Assembly (NCBI RefSeq): GCF_018449695.1
Contig: NZ_JAAVUY010000010.1
Location: forward strand, 62,001-126,000
Source of the DNA: Bradyrhizobium sp. dw_411
Lineage (GTDB): Bacteria > Pseudomonadota > Alphaproteobacteria > Rhizobiales > Xanthobacteraceae
DNA length: 64,000 nucleotides
Reading direction: 5' to 3'
The position numbers and the translations under genes were made by a program. This document shows, piece after piece, positions 25,600-33,338 of this stretch. Position 1 is the stretch's first letter. Each line of letters starts with the position of its first letter. Below the pieces are notes generated by a model, which was not told the DNA's origin, ran no database searches, and saw only the letters and a list, made by a program, of their open reading frames with translations.

Positions 25600-26121
25600 A
25601 TGCGTTCCATAATGATCTTTGCGGCGATCATGATCGCGCTCGGCACCTTCATGGCGCAGGTCGCCGACCGCATGACTCCCGCGCTCGCCAATACCGCTCC
25701 CCGCAAAGCCGCCATTGTCGAGGCGCCGACAACGCCCGTACCGAGCGGCCTGCGCACCCTGAGCATCCCGCGCGACTCCCGGGGCCATTTCGAGACCGAA
25801 GGCCGGATCGAGGGCCAGCGGATCGGCTTCATGGTCGACACCGGCGCGTCCGTCATCGCGCTGAATGAAACCTCCGCGGCACGGTTCGGGCTGCGCCCGT
25901 CGCGGGGCGATTACAAAGCGTCGGTCGCGACCGCCAATGGCAACGTCAGGGCGGCGCCGACGCGGCTCGCGATGGTCGACATCGGCGGCATCGTGGTGCG
26001 CGACGTCGACGCGATCGTGCTGCCGGACGAAGCGCTGTCGGAAAATCTGCTGGGCTTGTCGTTCCTGTCGAAGCTGAAGCGCTTCGAATATGCCAATGGG
26101 AAACTCGTGCTGGAGCAGTAA
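25600..26121 (+). CDS. Retropepsin-like aspartic protease, TIGR02281 type
   Basis: The protein has 173 residues from the ATG at 25600 (a longer frame to 25531 is unlikely). An N-terminal membrane anchor (MIFAAIMIALGTFMAQV) is followed by a spacer and a single clan AA protease domain: FMVDTGASVIAL holds the catalytic Asp, and LLGLSFLSKLKRFEY is the conserved C-terminal strand with the flap upstream. Single-domain members work as dimers. The active site should lie in the periplasm. It follows hrpB by 128 bases. Substrate is unknown. Confidence 0.87.
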   Translation: MRSIMIFAAIMIALGTFMAQVADRMTPALANTAPRKAAIVEAPTTPVPSGLRTLSIPRDSRGHFETEGRIEGQRIGFMVDTGASVIALNETSAARFGLRPSRGDYKASVATANGNVRAAPTRLAMVDIGGIVVRDVDAIVLPDEALSENLLGLSFLSKLKRFEYANGKLVLEQ

Positions 26122-26270
26122 CTGCTCATATTTTGGCGCGTCTTCCCGGCTCGAAAGCGCTTTAATCCGCCGCAATTAATCGCAACAAGCTGATATCCCG
26201 CCTTTCGCTGCGGCCATGCATTCGCTATGGCTGCGGTAATTCCCTGTTCCTTCACCGCGAGGCCAACTGC

Positions 26271-27770
26271 ATGTTTCCGAAGCCGAAATCCGCGCTGGTC
26301 CCGAACACCTATGCGTATGAATCCGAACCGATGGTGAAGGTCACCGGCTTTCGCGAATATGACGCGCGCTGGCTGTTCGGCAAGGAAATCAACCTGATGG
26401 GCATCCAGGCGCTCGGCATGGGGCTGGGCGCGCTGATCTCGGAACTCGGCGTCAAGCAGGAAGTCGTCACCGGGCATGATTTCCGCGGCTATTCGGCGTC
26501 GATCAAATACGCGCTGATTTCCGGATTGCTGGCGTCAGGCTGCAAGGTGCACGACATCGGCCTGTGCATGACGCCGATGGCCTATTTCGCGCAATTCGAG
26601 CTCGATGTGCCCTGTGTCGCGATGGTGACGGCGTCGCATAATGACAACGGCTGGACCGGCGTCAAAATGGGCGCCAACCGCCCGCTGACATTCGGTCCTG
26701 ATGAGATGACTCGCCTGAAGGAGATCGTGCTCAATGCTGACTTCAAGAACAAGGTCGGCGGCAGTTACGAATTTCACGAGAATTTCCCAGCGCGCTACAT
26801 CGCGGATCTGACCAAGCGTCCGAAGCTGAAGCGCAAACTGAAAGTCGTGGTCGCCTGCGGCAACGGCACCGCGGGCGCTTTCGCGCCGCAGGTGATGGAG
26901 GCGATCGGTTGCGAGGTGGTGCCGCTCGATACCGAACTCGATCACACCTTTCCGAAGTACAATCCCAATCCCGAAGACATGGAAATGCTGCACGCGATCC
27001 GCGATGCCGTATTGGCGCACAAGGCCGATGTTGGCCTTGGATTCGACGGTGACGGCGACCGCTGCGGCGTGGTCGACAATACCGGCGAGGAGATTTTCGC
27101 CGACAAGGTCGGCGTCATGCTGGCGCGCGACATGTCGGCGATCCACGCCAACGCGCAATTTGTGGTCGACGTGAAATCGACCGGATTGTTCGCGACCGAT
27201 CCGGTGCTGCAGAAGCAGGGTGCGAAGACGGCCTATTGGAAGACCGGCCATTCCTACATGAAGCGCCGCACCAATGAATTGGGCGCGCTGGCGGGTTTTG
27301 AGAAGTCCGGCCACTTCTTCTTCAACAAGCCGTTCGGCCGCGGCTATGATGACGGCCTGATTTCGGCGATCGCGATTTGCGAAATGCTCGATCGCGCGCC
27401 CGGCAAGTCGATGGCGGATCTGAAAAACGCGCTGCCGAAGACCTGGTCGTCGCCGACGATGTCGCCGCATTGTGCCGACGAGACCAAGTACGGCGTGGTT
27501 GACGCCGTGGTGAAACATTTCGAGGCGCTACAGAAGAAAGGCGAGAAGGTTGCGGGGCAGAATGTCCGCGATCTCGTCACCGTCAACGGCGTGCGCGTCA
27601 CGGTCGAGGATGGTAGCTGGGGCCTGGTGCGGGCGTCGTCCAACAAGCCGGAACTGGTGGTGGTGGTCGAAAGCCCCGTCAGCGAGCAGCGGATGCGCGA
27701 CCTGTTCGAGGCGATGGATTCGGTGCTGCGCACCCATCCGGAAGTCGGCGAGTATAATCAGAAGATTTGA
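26271..27770 (+). CDS. Phosphomannomutase/phosphoglucomutase
   Basis: The protein has 499 residues with the four-domain alpha-D-phosphohexomutase layout. The phosphoserine loop is TASHNDNGWTGVKMG, the Mg loop is GFDGDGDRCG, the sugar-binding loop is GFEKSGHFFF, and the phosphate-binding loop is near ASSNKPELVVVVES. It interconverts hexose 6- and 1-phosphates, feeding GDP-mannose or UDP-glucose synthesis and so linking with ugd upstream. Substrate preference cannot be read with certainty. It stands alone, with a repeat after its stop. Confidence 0.92.
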   Translation: MFPKPKSALVPNTYAYESEPMVKVTGFREYDARWLFGKEINLMGIQALGMGLGALISELGVKQEVVTGHDFRGYSASIKYALISGLLASGCKVHDIGLCMTPMAYFAQFELDVPCVAMVTASHNDNGWTGVKMGANRPLTFGPDEMTRLKEIVLNADFKNKVGGSYEFHENFPARYIADLTKRPKLKRKLKVVVACGNGTAGAFAPQVMEAIGCEVVPLDTELDHTFPKYNPNPEDMEMLHAIRDAVLAHKADVGLGFDGDGDRCGVVDNTGEEIFADKVGVMLARDMSAIHANAQFVVDVKSTGLFATDPVLQKQGAKTAYWKTGHSYMKRRTNELGALAGFEKSGHFFFNKPFGRGYDDGLISAIAICEMLDRAPGKSMADLKNALPKTWSSPTMSPHCADETKYGVVDAVVKHFEALQKKGEKVAGQNVRDLVTVNGVRVTVEDGSWGLVRASSNKPELVVVVESPVSEQRMRDLFEAMDSVLRTHPEVGEYNQKI

Positions 27771-27780
27771 TGCACCAGAT

Positions 27781-27897
27781 CGTCATTGCCGGGCTTGACC
27801 CGGCAATCCATCAGGTTCGAAAAATGGTTCGAAGAAGGTGGATACGCGAGTCACCTAGCGCGAAGACGCGCTTCGCGCTTTTGCCCGCGCATGACGG
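27781..27897. repeat. Palindromic repeat (CGTCATTGCCGGGCTTGACC type)
   Basis: CGTCATTGCCGGGCTTGACC pairs locally with its GGTCAAGCCC-like complement, and the copy ends in CGCGAAGACGCGCTTCGCGC...CCCGCGCATGACG. The last 38 bases recur at 29951-29988, and the first part resembles 41164-41257. It lies between the phosphohexomutase and MCP genes, which converge. Confidence 0.8.
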
Positions 27898-27924
27898 TCG
27901 CGTATATCGACTGCTCGCAGCCGT

Positions 27925-29403
27925 CTACGCCGCCGCAGCAGCCTGCAGCGATCCCAGGAATTGATCGACCTCCGACTTCAGCCGGCCGGACTGCGTCGTC
28001 AATCCATTGGCCGCATCGATCAGCCGGGATGTCGCCACGCCGGCCTCGTCGGAAGCCCGGGTGACGCTGAGGATGTTGTCGTTGACGTCCCTGGTGCCTT
28101 CGGCGGCCTGCTGAACGTTGCCGGCGATTTCGCGCGTCGCCATGCCCTGTTGATCGACGGCCGCCGAGATCTGGCTGGATATTTCGTCGATTTCGGCGAT
28201 GGTCCCGCCGATCGCCTGGATGGCGCTGACCGCTTCGCCGGTGGCAGCCTGGATGCTCTGGATTTGCGAAGAAATTTCCTCGGTTGCCTTCGCGGTCTGG
28301 TTGGCCAGCGCCTTGACCTCGCTCGCTACCACGGCAAATCCCCTGCCGTGCTCACCGGCGCGCGCCGCCTCGATGGTCGCATTCAGGGCCAGGAGGTTGG
28401 TCTGGCTGGCGATGTTCTGGATCAGCGTAACGACTTCACCGATCTTCTGGGTGCCGCTGGCCAGCCCTTCGACCACGGCGTTGGTGCGGCGTGCCTCTTC
28501 GGCAGCCTTGCCGGCGATCTCGGCTGAACGCGTCACCTGCTCGGCGATCCTGCCGATCGAAGCGGTGAGTTCCTCGGTCGCGGAAGCGACCGTCTCGACA
28601 TTGCTCGAAGCCTGCGTCGATGCGCCCGCAGCCGCGGCGGCCTGTCGTGTCGTGGCCGCATTGGTGCCGCTCATCGTCGAGGACAGGTTCTGGATTTCGC
28701 CGGCGGCCACTGTGACAGCCTCGACGATATGTCCGACCTTGCGCTCGAAGCCGGCGGCGAGTTCGCGCCGCGCCGCGTCGCGTTCCTGCTTGGCCAATTT
28801 TTCAGCTTCGGCACGGCCGGCAAAGGCGTGCGCTTCGGCGGCGCTCGCCGCTTCCGCCTCGGCGGTTTTCTGCGCGGCGGTCTCGAACAACAGCGCGAGC
28901 TTGTGGGCCAGCGCGATCAATACGCCGGCTTCGATCAGCAGGATCACGGCGTGAAGAACGACTCGCCCGAAATCCGAACCGCCGGGGTAGATCGCCGCGG
29001 GAAGCAGGAAGTTGAGCGCCAGGTGATGCAGCGCGACTGCGACGGTCCCGGCAATCAGCGGCCGATAGTCGCAGTAGGCGACCAGACAGGCCAATGCCGC
29101 GAAGAAATACATGTGCATGTCGATTTGCCAGGGATGGCCCCATAGCTGATAGGCGAACACCGATACGTCGCCCATCAAAGCGACGGCAAAGATCAGGCGG
29201 GTCGACAATTCGTTGCCTGTCATGCGCCATGACAGCGTTGCCGCCAGCGCCATTGCGGTAACGAGCACCGCGGGCAGTAGCCAATCGGTGCCGCGCACCA
29301 TGCTGATGGTCAGGCAGATCGGAAGATGCAACCACAACACGGCGAGCAACGCCTTGCTGGTGGTTTCACGCAATTTTTTCAAATCGTCGCTTTCGATCAT
29401 CAT
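27925..29403 (-). CDS. Methyl-accepting chemotaxis protein with multi-span membrane sensor
   Basis: The protein has 492 residues; the ATG at 29403 is preceded by a GAGGTGGGGG-like site. The N-terminal about 180 residues hold five or six hydrophobic segments and no periplasmic Cache-type domain. Conserved polar residues lie within or next to them (DMHMYFFAALA, YRPLIAG, VALHHLALNF). A coiled region (about 185-240) leads to the signalling domain, whose hairpin tip is IASQTNLLALNATIEAARAGEHGRGFAVVA. The buried His/Asp/Arg residues suggest sensing inside or at the membrane. It is transcribed with the small gene 25 bases upstream. Confidence 0.9.
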   Translation of the reverse strand: MMIESDDLKKLRETTSKALLAVLWLHLPICLTISMVRGTDWLLPAVLVTAMALAATLSWRMTGNELSTRLIFAVALMGDVSVFAYQLWGHPWQIDMHMYFFAALACLVAYCDYRPLIAGTVAVALHHLALNFLLPAAIYPGGSDFGRVVLHAVILLIEAGVLIALAHKLALLFETAAQKTAEAEAASAAEAHAFAGRAEAEKLAKQERDAARRELAAGFERKVGHIVEAVTVAAGEIQNLSSTMSGTNAATTRQAAAAAGASTQASSNVETVASATEELTASIGRIAEQVTRSAEIAGKAAEEARRTNAVVEGLASGTQKIGEVVTLIQNIASQTNLLALNATIEAARAGEHGRGFAVVASEVKALANQTAKATEEISSQIQSIQAATGEAVSAIQAIGGTIAEIDEISSQISAAVDQQGMATREIAGNVQQAAEGTRDVNDNILSVTRASDEAGVATSRLIDAANGLTTQSGRLKSEVDQFLGSLQAAAAA

Positions 29404-29428
29404 TTTCGGTTTCCCCCACCTCAAATTT

Positions 29429-29761
29429 CTAGTTCGAAAAACAAGCCGCGATCGCCCGCGGATCCATCGCCAGCCAGACACCGGCTTCGCGCAATCGTGT
29501 CAGCCCGGCATCGTCGCCCGGCCTCACCACCAGGACGGCTGGAATGGCCGTCATCCGCACAATGGCGGCATCCGCGGAAGCCGCAGCCTCAAATACCTGC
29601 TGCGTGCTCCACCATGGCGGGAAAGCGACCGCCACGACTTCGGCGCCGGGGCGGATTTGCAATGACAATGCGGCAATCGCGATCCAGCTCACCACGAGCA
29701 AGGCGGCCGCGTTCAACCACGCCGGCCATCGAGGTGCTGTGATTCCGTCTCCGTAACCCAC
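29429..29761 (-). CDS. Small anchored protein in operon with the chemoreceptor
   Basis: The protein has 110 residues. One membrane segment (LNAAALLVVSWIAIAALSL, about 16-34) is followed by a periplasmic part of about 75 residues with PPWWSTQQVFEAAASADAAIVRMTAIPAVLVVRPGD. The tail GLTRLREAGVWLAMDPRAIAACF is mostly apolar. The stop is 25 bases before the MCP start. No family is recognised. The context suggests it assists or modulates the receptor. Confidence 0.65.
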   Translation of the reverse strand: MGYGDGITAPRWPAWLNAAALLVVSWIAIAALSLQIRPGAEVVAVAFPPWWSTQQVFEAAASADAAIVRMTAIPAVLVVRPGDDAGLTRLREAGVWLAMDPRAIAACFSN

Positions 29762-29940
29762 GTCAGCAGAATACGGAAACGAAGCTAAGATTTTCTTAGT
29801 AATGGGAGCTGCATGAAGCGGCGTTCAGGCCTTTGAATAAAGCCAAAAGTAGCGACGCAAAGGATAAACACCTGGAGCGTGCAAGGCGCGCAGCATTTAT
29901 GAAGTCTGGCTGCGGCTCAGCGCACCACGAGGGGAGAATG

Positions 29941-29990
29941 CGGATCACCGGACGCGAAGACGCGCTTCGCGCTTTTGCCCGCGTATGACG
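29941..29990. repeat. Partial copy of the 27781-27897 repeat
   Basis: CGCGAAGACGCGCTTCGCGC through CCCGCGTATGACG nearly repeats the end of the element at 27859-27897. It lies in the 255-base gap between the small MCP-linked gene and the Lrp gene. That gap also has a CTAAGA-TTT-TCTTAG inverted repeat at 29785-29799. Nothing else is seen there. Confidence 0.7.
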
Positions 29991-30016
29991 ACCGCATTAT
30001 CCGATAGACTGCGCGA

Positions 30017-30526
30017 CTACCCAGCCTGCGCCGCCGGCACCGGCAATGCGGTGACCGATTTGATCTTCTCCATCGCAAAGCGCGACGTGACATTCTTCAG
30101 TGGCACCGCGCTGATCAGCTTCTTGTAAAAGATGTCGTAGCTCTGCATGTCCGCGACCACGACGCGCAGCATATAATCGACGTCGCCGGCCATCCGGTAG
30201 AATTCCATCACCTCGGGCATCGCGCTGACGGCGTCGGCGAAGGTCCGCAGCCAGGATTCGGAATGATCGGCGCTCTCGACCGACACGAATACCGAAATGC
30301 CCAATCCGATCTTGTTCTGATCGACCAGCGCGACCCGGCGCAGAATCACGCCGTCAGCCTCCAGCCGCTGGATGCGCTTCCAGCAGGGGGTCGAGGATAA
30401 TCCGACGCGGTCGCCGATCTCGGCCACTGACAGCGAGGCGTCCTCTTGCAGCACGGTCAAAATCTTGCGGTCGATGGCATCGAGCCGGCGATTGGGCTCA
30501 ATGGTCTGGATGGCGAGATCAGTCAT
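30017..30526 (-). CDS. Lrp/AsnC family transcriptional regulator
   Basis: The protein has 169 residues. The N-terminal helix-turn-helix (LDAIDRKILTVLQEDASLSVAEIGDRVGLSSTPCWKRIQRLEADGVI) is followed by the RAM ligand-binding domain (VFVSVESADHSESWLRTFADAV...VMEFYRMAGDVDYMLRVV). These proteins form octamers and respond to amino acids. AT-rich sequence upstream (30535-30597) with AGAAAATTATTCT could be an autoregulatory site. No amino-acid gene is divergent from it, so the target is unknown. Confidence 0.93.
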   Translation of the reverse strand: MTDLAIQTIEPNRRLDAIDRKILTVLQEDASLSVAEIGDRVGLSSTPCWKRIQRLEADGVILRRVALVDQNKIGLGISVFVSVESADHSESWLRTFADAVSAMPEVMEFYRMAGDVDYMLRVVVADMQSYDIFYKKLISAVPLKNVTSRFAMEKIKSVTALPVPAAQAG

Positions 30527-30597
30527 GAGAAGAACTTTCTTCCAATTATGGCGCTAAGGACCATAATAGGTAGAAAATTATTCTAGGACAAGCCCAA

Positions 30598-31575
30598 TTA
30601 TTGCCCACTTCGCGCCGGGTTGGCCGGCCGGCCCTGGCCCAAAAGCGCTGTGACTTCAGCACGTTGCGGGGCCGCGAAAGCGCCGCCGAACCGGGTGCAT
30701 TTCAGGGCTGCAGCCGCGGAGGCGAACCGCAGTGCCTCCCGCAGCTCCTGGCCTTCGGTAATCGCCAGCGCGAAAGCGCCGTGAAACACGTCGCCGGCAC
30801 CGAGCGTATCCACGGTGTGAACCGGGAAAGCCGGCGTCTCCTGCAGGTTCTGCTGCTCGTCGAGCCACAGCGTGCCCTTTGCGCCGCGCGTGCCCGCCAG
30901 GAAGGAAGACGTCAGCTTGGCAATCTTCTTGAGCGCTTCGCCGTCGTCATTAACAGCGGCGGTGGCCTGCAGCGCCTCGCTGGAAAACACCAGATGCGAT
31001 GAGGCGGTCAGCAATCCCTCACGGGCCGACATGGTGCGGTCGACATCGACAATGACGGGAATGCCGCGCCGGCGCGCCTCGGCGCACAAATCCGTGCAGA
31101 ATTCAGCGCAGCGATTCTCGGTCAGGATCGCAGCGCAGTCCTCCAGCAGGCTGTCAGTGTCGGGCAACTGCACCTTCCACAATTCCGGATCGCGGAAGGT
31201 TACGATGGTCCGCTCGCCGCTCGGGTCGATCATGATGTTGGAGATCGGCGTCACGAGATTGGGCATGCGCACGATCTGCGAGGTGTCGATGCCCTCATGC
31301 GCGAGCTTGTCGAAAATAAACCGGCTCGAGGTCTCGCGCGCGTCGCCCATCGGCCCGCAGATCGAGGCGCGGCCGCCGAGGCGCACGATTCCGATCGCGG
31401 CATTGAGCGCATTGCCGCCGCAGATTTCCTCGAAATGAGTGGCATTCGCCTTGAAGCCACGCGCCGGCAATTCCTCGATGCGGAATGTCAGATCGCGTAC
31501 CGGCATGCCGATACAGAGAATGCGCGGAGGAATCTTCGGCGCGGCAGGGTGAAAGTTCATCGCCTCTTCCATCAT
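30598..31575 (-). CDS. PfkB-family carbohydrate kinase
   Basis: The protein has 325 residues. The N-terminal GGNALNAAIGIVRLGG is the first PfkB signature, and the C-terminal VDTLGAGDVFHGAFALAI carries the catalytic Asp and anion hole. The order of motifs fits ribokinase-like sugar or nucleoside kinases. The substrate is not evident. ATG codons at 31575 and 31572 are both possible starts. It lies between the Lrp regulator and nudC, all on the minus strand. Confidence 0.88.
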   Translation of the reverse strand: MMEEAMNFHPAAPKIPPRILCIGMPVRDLTFRIEELPARGFKANATHFEEICGGNALNAAIGIVRLGGRASICGPMGDARETSSRFIFDKLAHEGIDTSQIVRMPNLVTPISNIMIDPSGERTIVTFRDPELWKVQLPDTDSLLEDCAAILTENRCAEFCTDLCAEARRRGIPVIVDVDRTMSAREGLLTASSHLVFSSEALQATAAVNDDGEALKKIAKLTSSFLAGTRGAKGTLWLDEQQNLQETPAFPVHTVDTLGAGDVFHGAFALAITEGQELREALRFASAAAALKCTRFGGAFAAPQRAEVTALLGQGRPANPARSGQ

Positions 31576-31641
31576 ATCCGTCCTGCCAGATGACGGAACT
31601 TGATATGCCCTGTTAATCGGCGAGTCATGGTGAAGTTCCAG

Positions 31642-32592
31642 CTATGCGCGAGAGTGGGGGTCTGTCTGCAGCCAGCGGCCGACCAGATGATGGGCAATGG
31701 CGAAAGGATGTGGCCCGGTGAGGCTGCCGGGATGTTCCCGCTTCAGCATCAGCGTCGCCTCCGCCCGGTCAAACCATCGGCAGTCCTCGAGTTCCTCGTG
31801 ATCGACAATAATATCTTCATTGGTGGCGCGCGCGGTGCAGCCGATCATCAGGGACGACGGATAGGGCCAGGGCTGCGTCATGTAGTAATTCACATCGGTG
31901 CAGCGAATCCCGGATTCCTCGAAGATTTCGCGCCGGACTGCATCCTCGATGGTCTCGGCGGCTTCGACGAAGCCTGCCAGACAGGACCACATGCCAGGCA
32001 GGAAATGCCGTTGCCGCCCAAGCAGGCATTTGTCGCCCGAGGTCACCAGCATGATCACGACAGGGTCGGTGCGCGGAAAATGCTCGGCCTTGCAGTTCGG
32101 ACATTCGCGTTTCCAGCCGGCTTCCTTCATCACAGAGCGAGTGCCGCAATTGGCGCAGTAGCCGTGGCGCTGATGCCAGGTCACCATCGATTTCGCCATT
32201 GCGATAGCCGAGAGCTGGTTCGGCGGCACAATCCCCTGCATCGCCATGCCCCGCAGTTCGGTGACAGCGACATCCTGCCGGGTCAGCAGTTTTTCAACCG
32301 CCTCGGCCGATATGCCCATGCCGAACACCGCTGCGCCATCACGCAGACCTAAAAAGATCGTGCCGGGGTTGGCGCCGCATTGACGCGCTTCCTCGATGGT
32401 CAGGAGCGCGCGAGGCCCGTTCGGCTCCTGCCTCACGACAAGCGAGTCGCGATGCACGACATAAGCGCGCGCATCGCGGTGGCCTTCCAGCGCCATCAGC
32501 TTTTCGTCGTTATTGCGCAGATGCGCGGCGCGATCGAGGATGTTGCTAACGAAGCCCGGCTGTCCCAACGGAAACGAATCGAATGCTGTCAT
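31642..32592 (-). CDS. nudC: NAD(H) pyrophosphatase NudC
   Basis: The protein has 316 residues from the ATG at 32592. A zinc ribbon (CANCGTRS...CPNCKAEHFPR) near residues 145-170 precedes the Nudix box GFVEAAETIEDAVRREIFEESG, followed by the NudC-specific TQPWPYPSSLM. It hydrolyses NADH to NMNH and AMP and removes NAD caps from RNA. It is followed by the PfkB gene and preceded 18 bases upstream by the HIT gene, so the three are probably co-transcribed. Confidence 0.94.
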   Translation of the reverse strand: MTAFDSFPLGQPGFVSNILDRAAHLRNNDEKLMALEGHRDARAYVVHRDSLVVRQEPNGPRALLTIEEARQCGANPGTIFLGLRDGAAVFGMGISAEAVEKLLTRQDVAVTELRGMAMQGIVPPNQLSAIAMAKSMVTWHQRHGYCANCGTRSVMKEAGWKRECPNCKAEHFPRTDPVVIMLVTSGDKCLLGRQRHFLPGMWSCLAGFVEAAETIEDAVRREIFEESGIRCTDVNYYMTQPWPYPSSLMIGCTARATNEDIIVDHEELEDCRWFDRAEATLMLKREHPGSLTGPHPFAIAHHLVGRWLQTDPHSRA

Positions 32593-32610
32593 GTGCTCCA
32601 ACCAGACTGT

Positions 32611-33036
32611 TCAACCAAGCCAGATCTTGCGGCGTAACGCGCTGATGAAGGTCTGGACCTCTTCGGCATCATGCGCCAGCGGCGGCATCACCCCCCAGAC
32701 CGGGCGCGGCCAGGCGGCGTCGCTGGAGCGGCGCGCGATGATATGCACATGCAGTTGCGGCACCAGATTGCCAAGCGCTGCGATATTCAGCTTGTCGCAT
32801 CGGGTGATTTCCTTCAGCGCGCGGGCGGCGCGGGAAATCTCCGTCATCAATTGCGCCTGCTCGACCTCATCGAGATCGATGATCTCCACGGCGTCGGGCC
32901 GGCGCGGCACCAGCAACAGCCAGGGGTAATGCGCATCCTTGATCACCAGCACCCGGCACAGCGGCAGGTCGCCGATGTCGATGGTGTCTTCCTTGAGCCG
33001 GGAATGCAGCGACCAGGCGGGCGTATCAGTGGGCAT
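32611..33036 (-). CDS. HIT family protein
   Basis: The protein has 141 residues from the ATG at 33036. The histidine-triad segment reads LVPQLHVHIIARR, with the first position of the triad filled by Gln. A preceding LNIAALGNLVPQ fits the HIT fold. Members bind or hydrolyse nucleotides. The upstream part of the same frame overlaps the promoter region of the SRP RNA and is not coding. Placed just upstream of nudC, it may act in the same nucleotide-clearing process. Confidence 0.87.
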   Translation of the reverse strand: MPTDTPAWSLHSRLKEDTIDIGDLPLCRVLVIKDAHYPWLLLVPRRPDAVEIIDLDEVEQAQLMTEISRAARALKEITRCDKLNIAALGNLVPQLHVHIIARRSSDAAWPRPVWGVMPPLAHDAEEVQTFISALRRKIWLG

Positions 33037-33140
33037 AACGGCAACTAATGCCTTTCCGTGTTTTTGCACAAGCCCCGCAAACCGTCCCCTGACGGCTTGC
33101 TTTCCGGCCCTTTTGGCCCCAAATAGGGACCGGGAGATTG

Positions 33141-33232
33141 GCGGTGGACGAGCCACTCGCCAACCGGGTCAGGTCCGGAAGGAAGCAGCCCTAACGAGGT
33201 CCGGATCGGGTCGCTCGTCAGTCTCCTACCTG
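33141..33232 (+). ncRNA. ffs: Signal recognition particle RNA (4.5S, small type)
   Basis: The invariant SRP core GGTCAGGTCCGGAAGGAAGC is present at 33168-33187, followed by AGCCCTAACGAG. The tetraloop GGAA and the internal loops for Ffh binding are intact. Flanks GGACGAGC and GCTCGTC pair to close the single helix of about 90 bases. A T tract (TGTTTTTCG) follows at 33231. The position directly before dnaX is typical of alphaproteobacteria. Confidence 0.95.
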
Positions 33233-33338
33233 TTTTTCGAGCGAATCGCGCAAAAAGCGGTGATTATGCCGGCGTTTGATTCGGCTCGTATTTGTTCCGC
33301 AAGCCGGCTTCGAGACATACTCAATTGCGGATCGATCG

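Noticed and set aside
33037..33156. 40-residue N-terminal extension of the HIT protein
   Set aside because: It would run into the SRP RNA promoter region and has no counterpart in HIT proteins.
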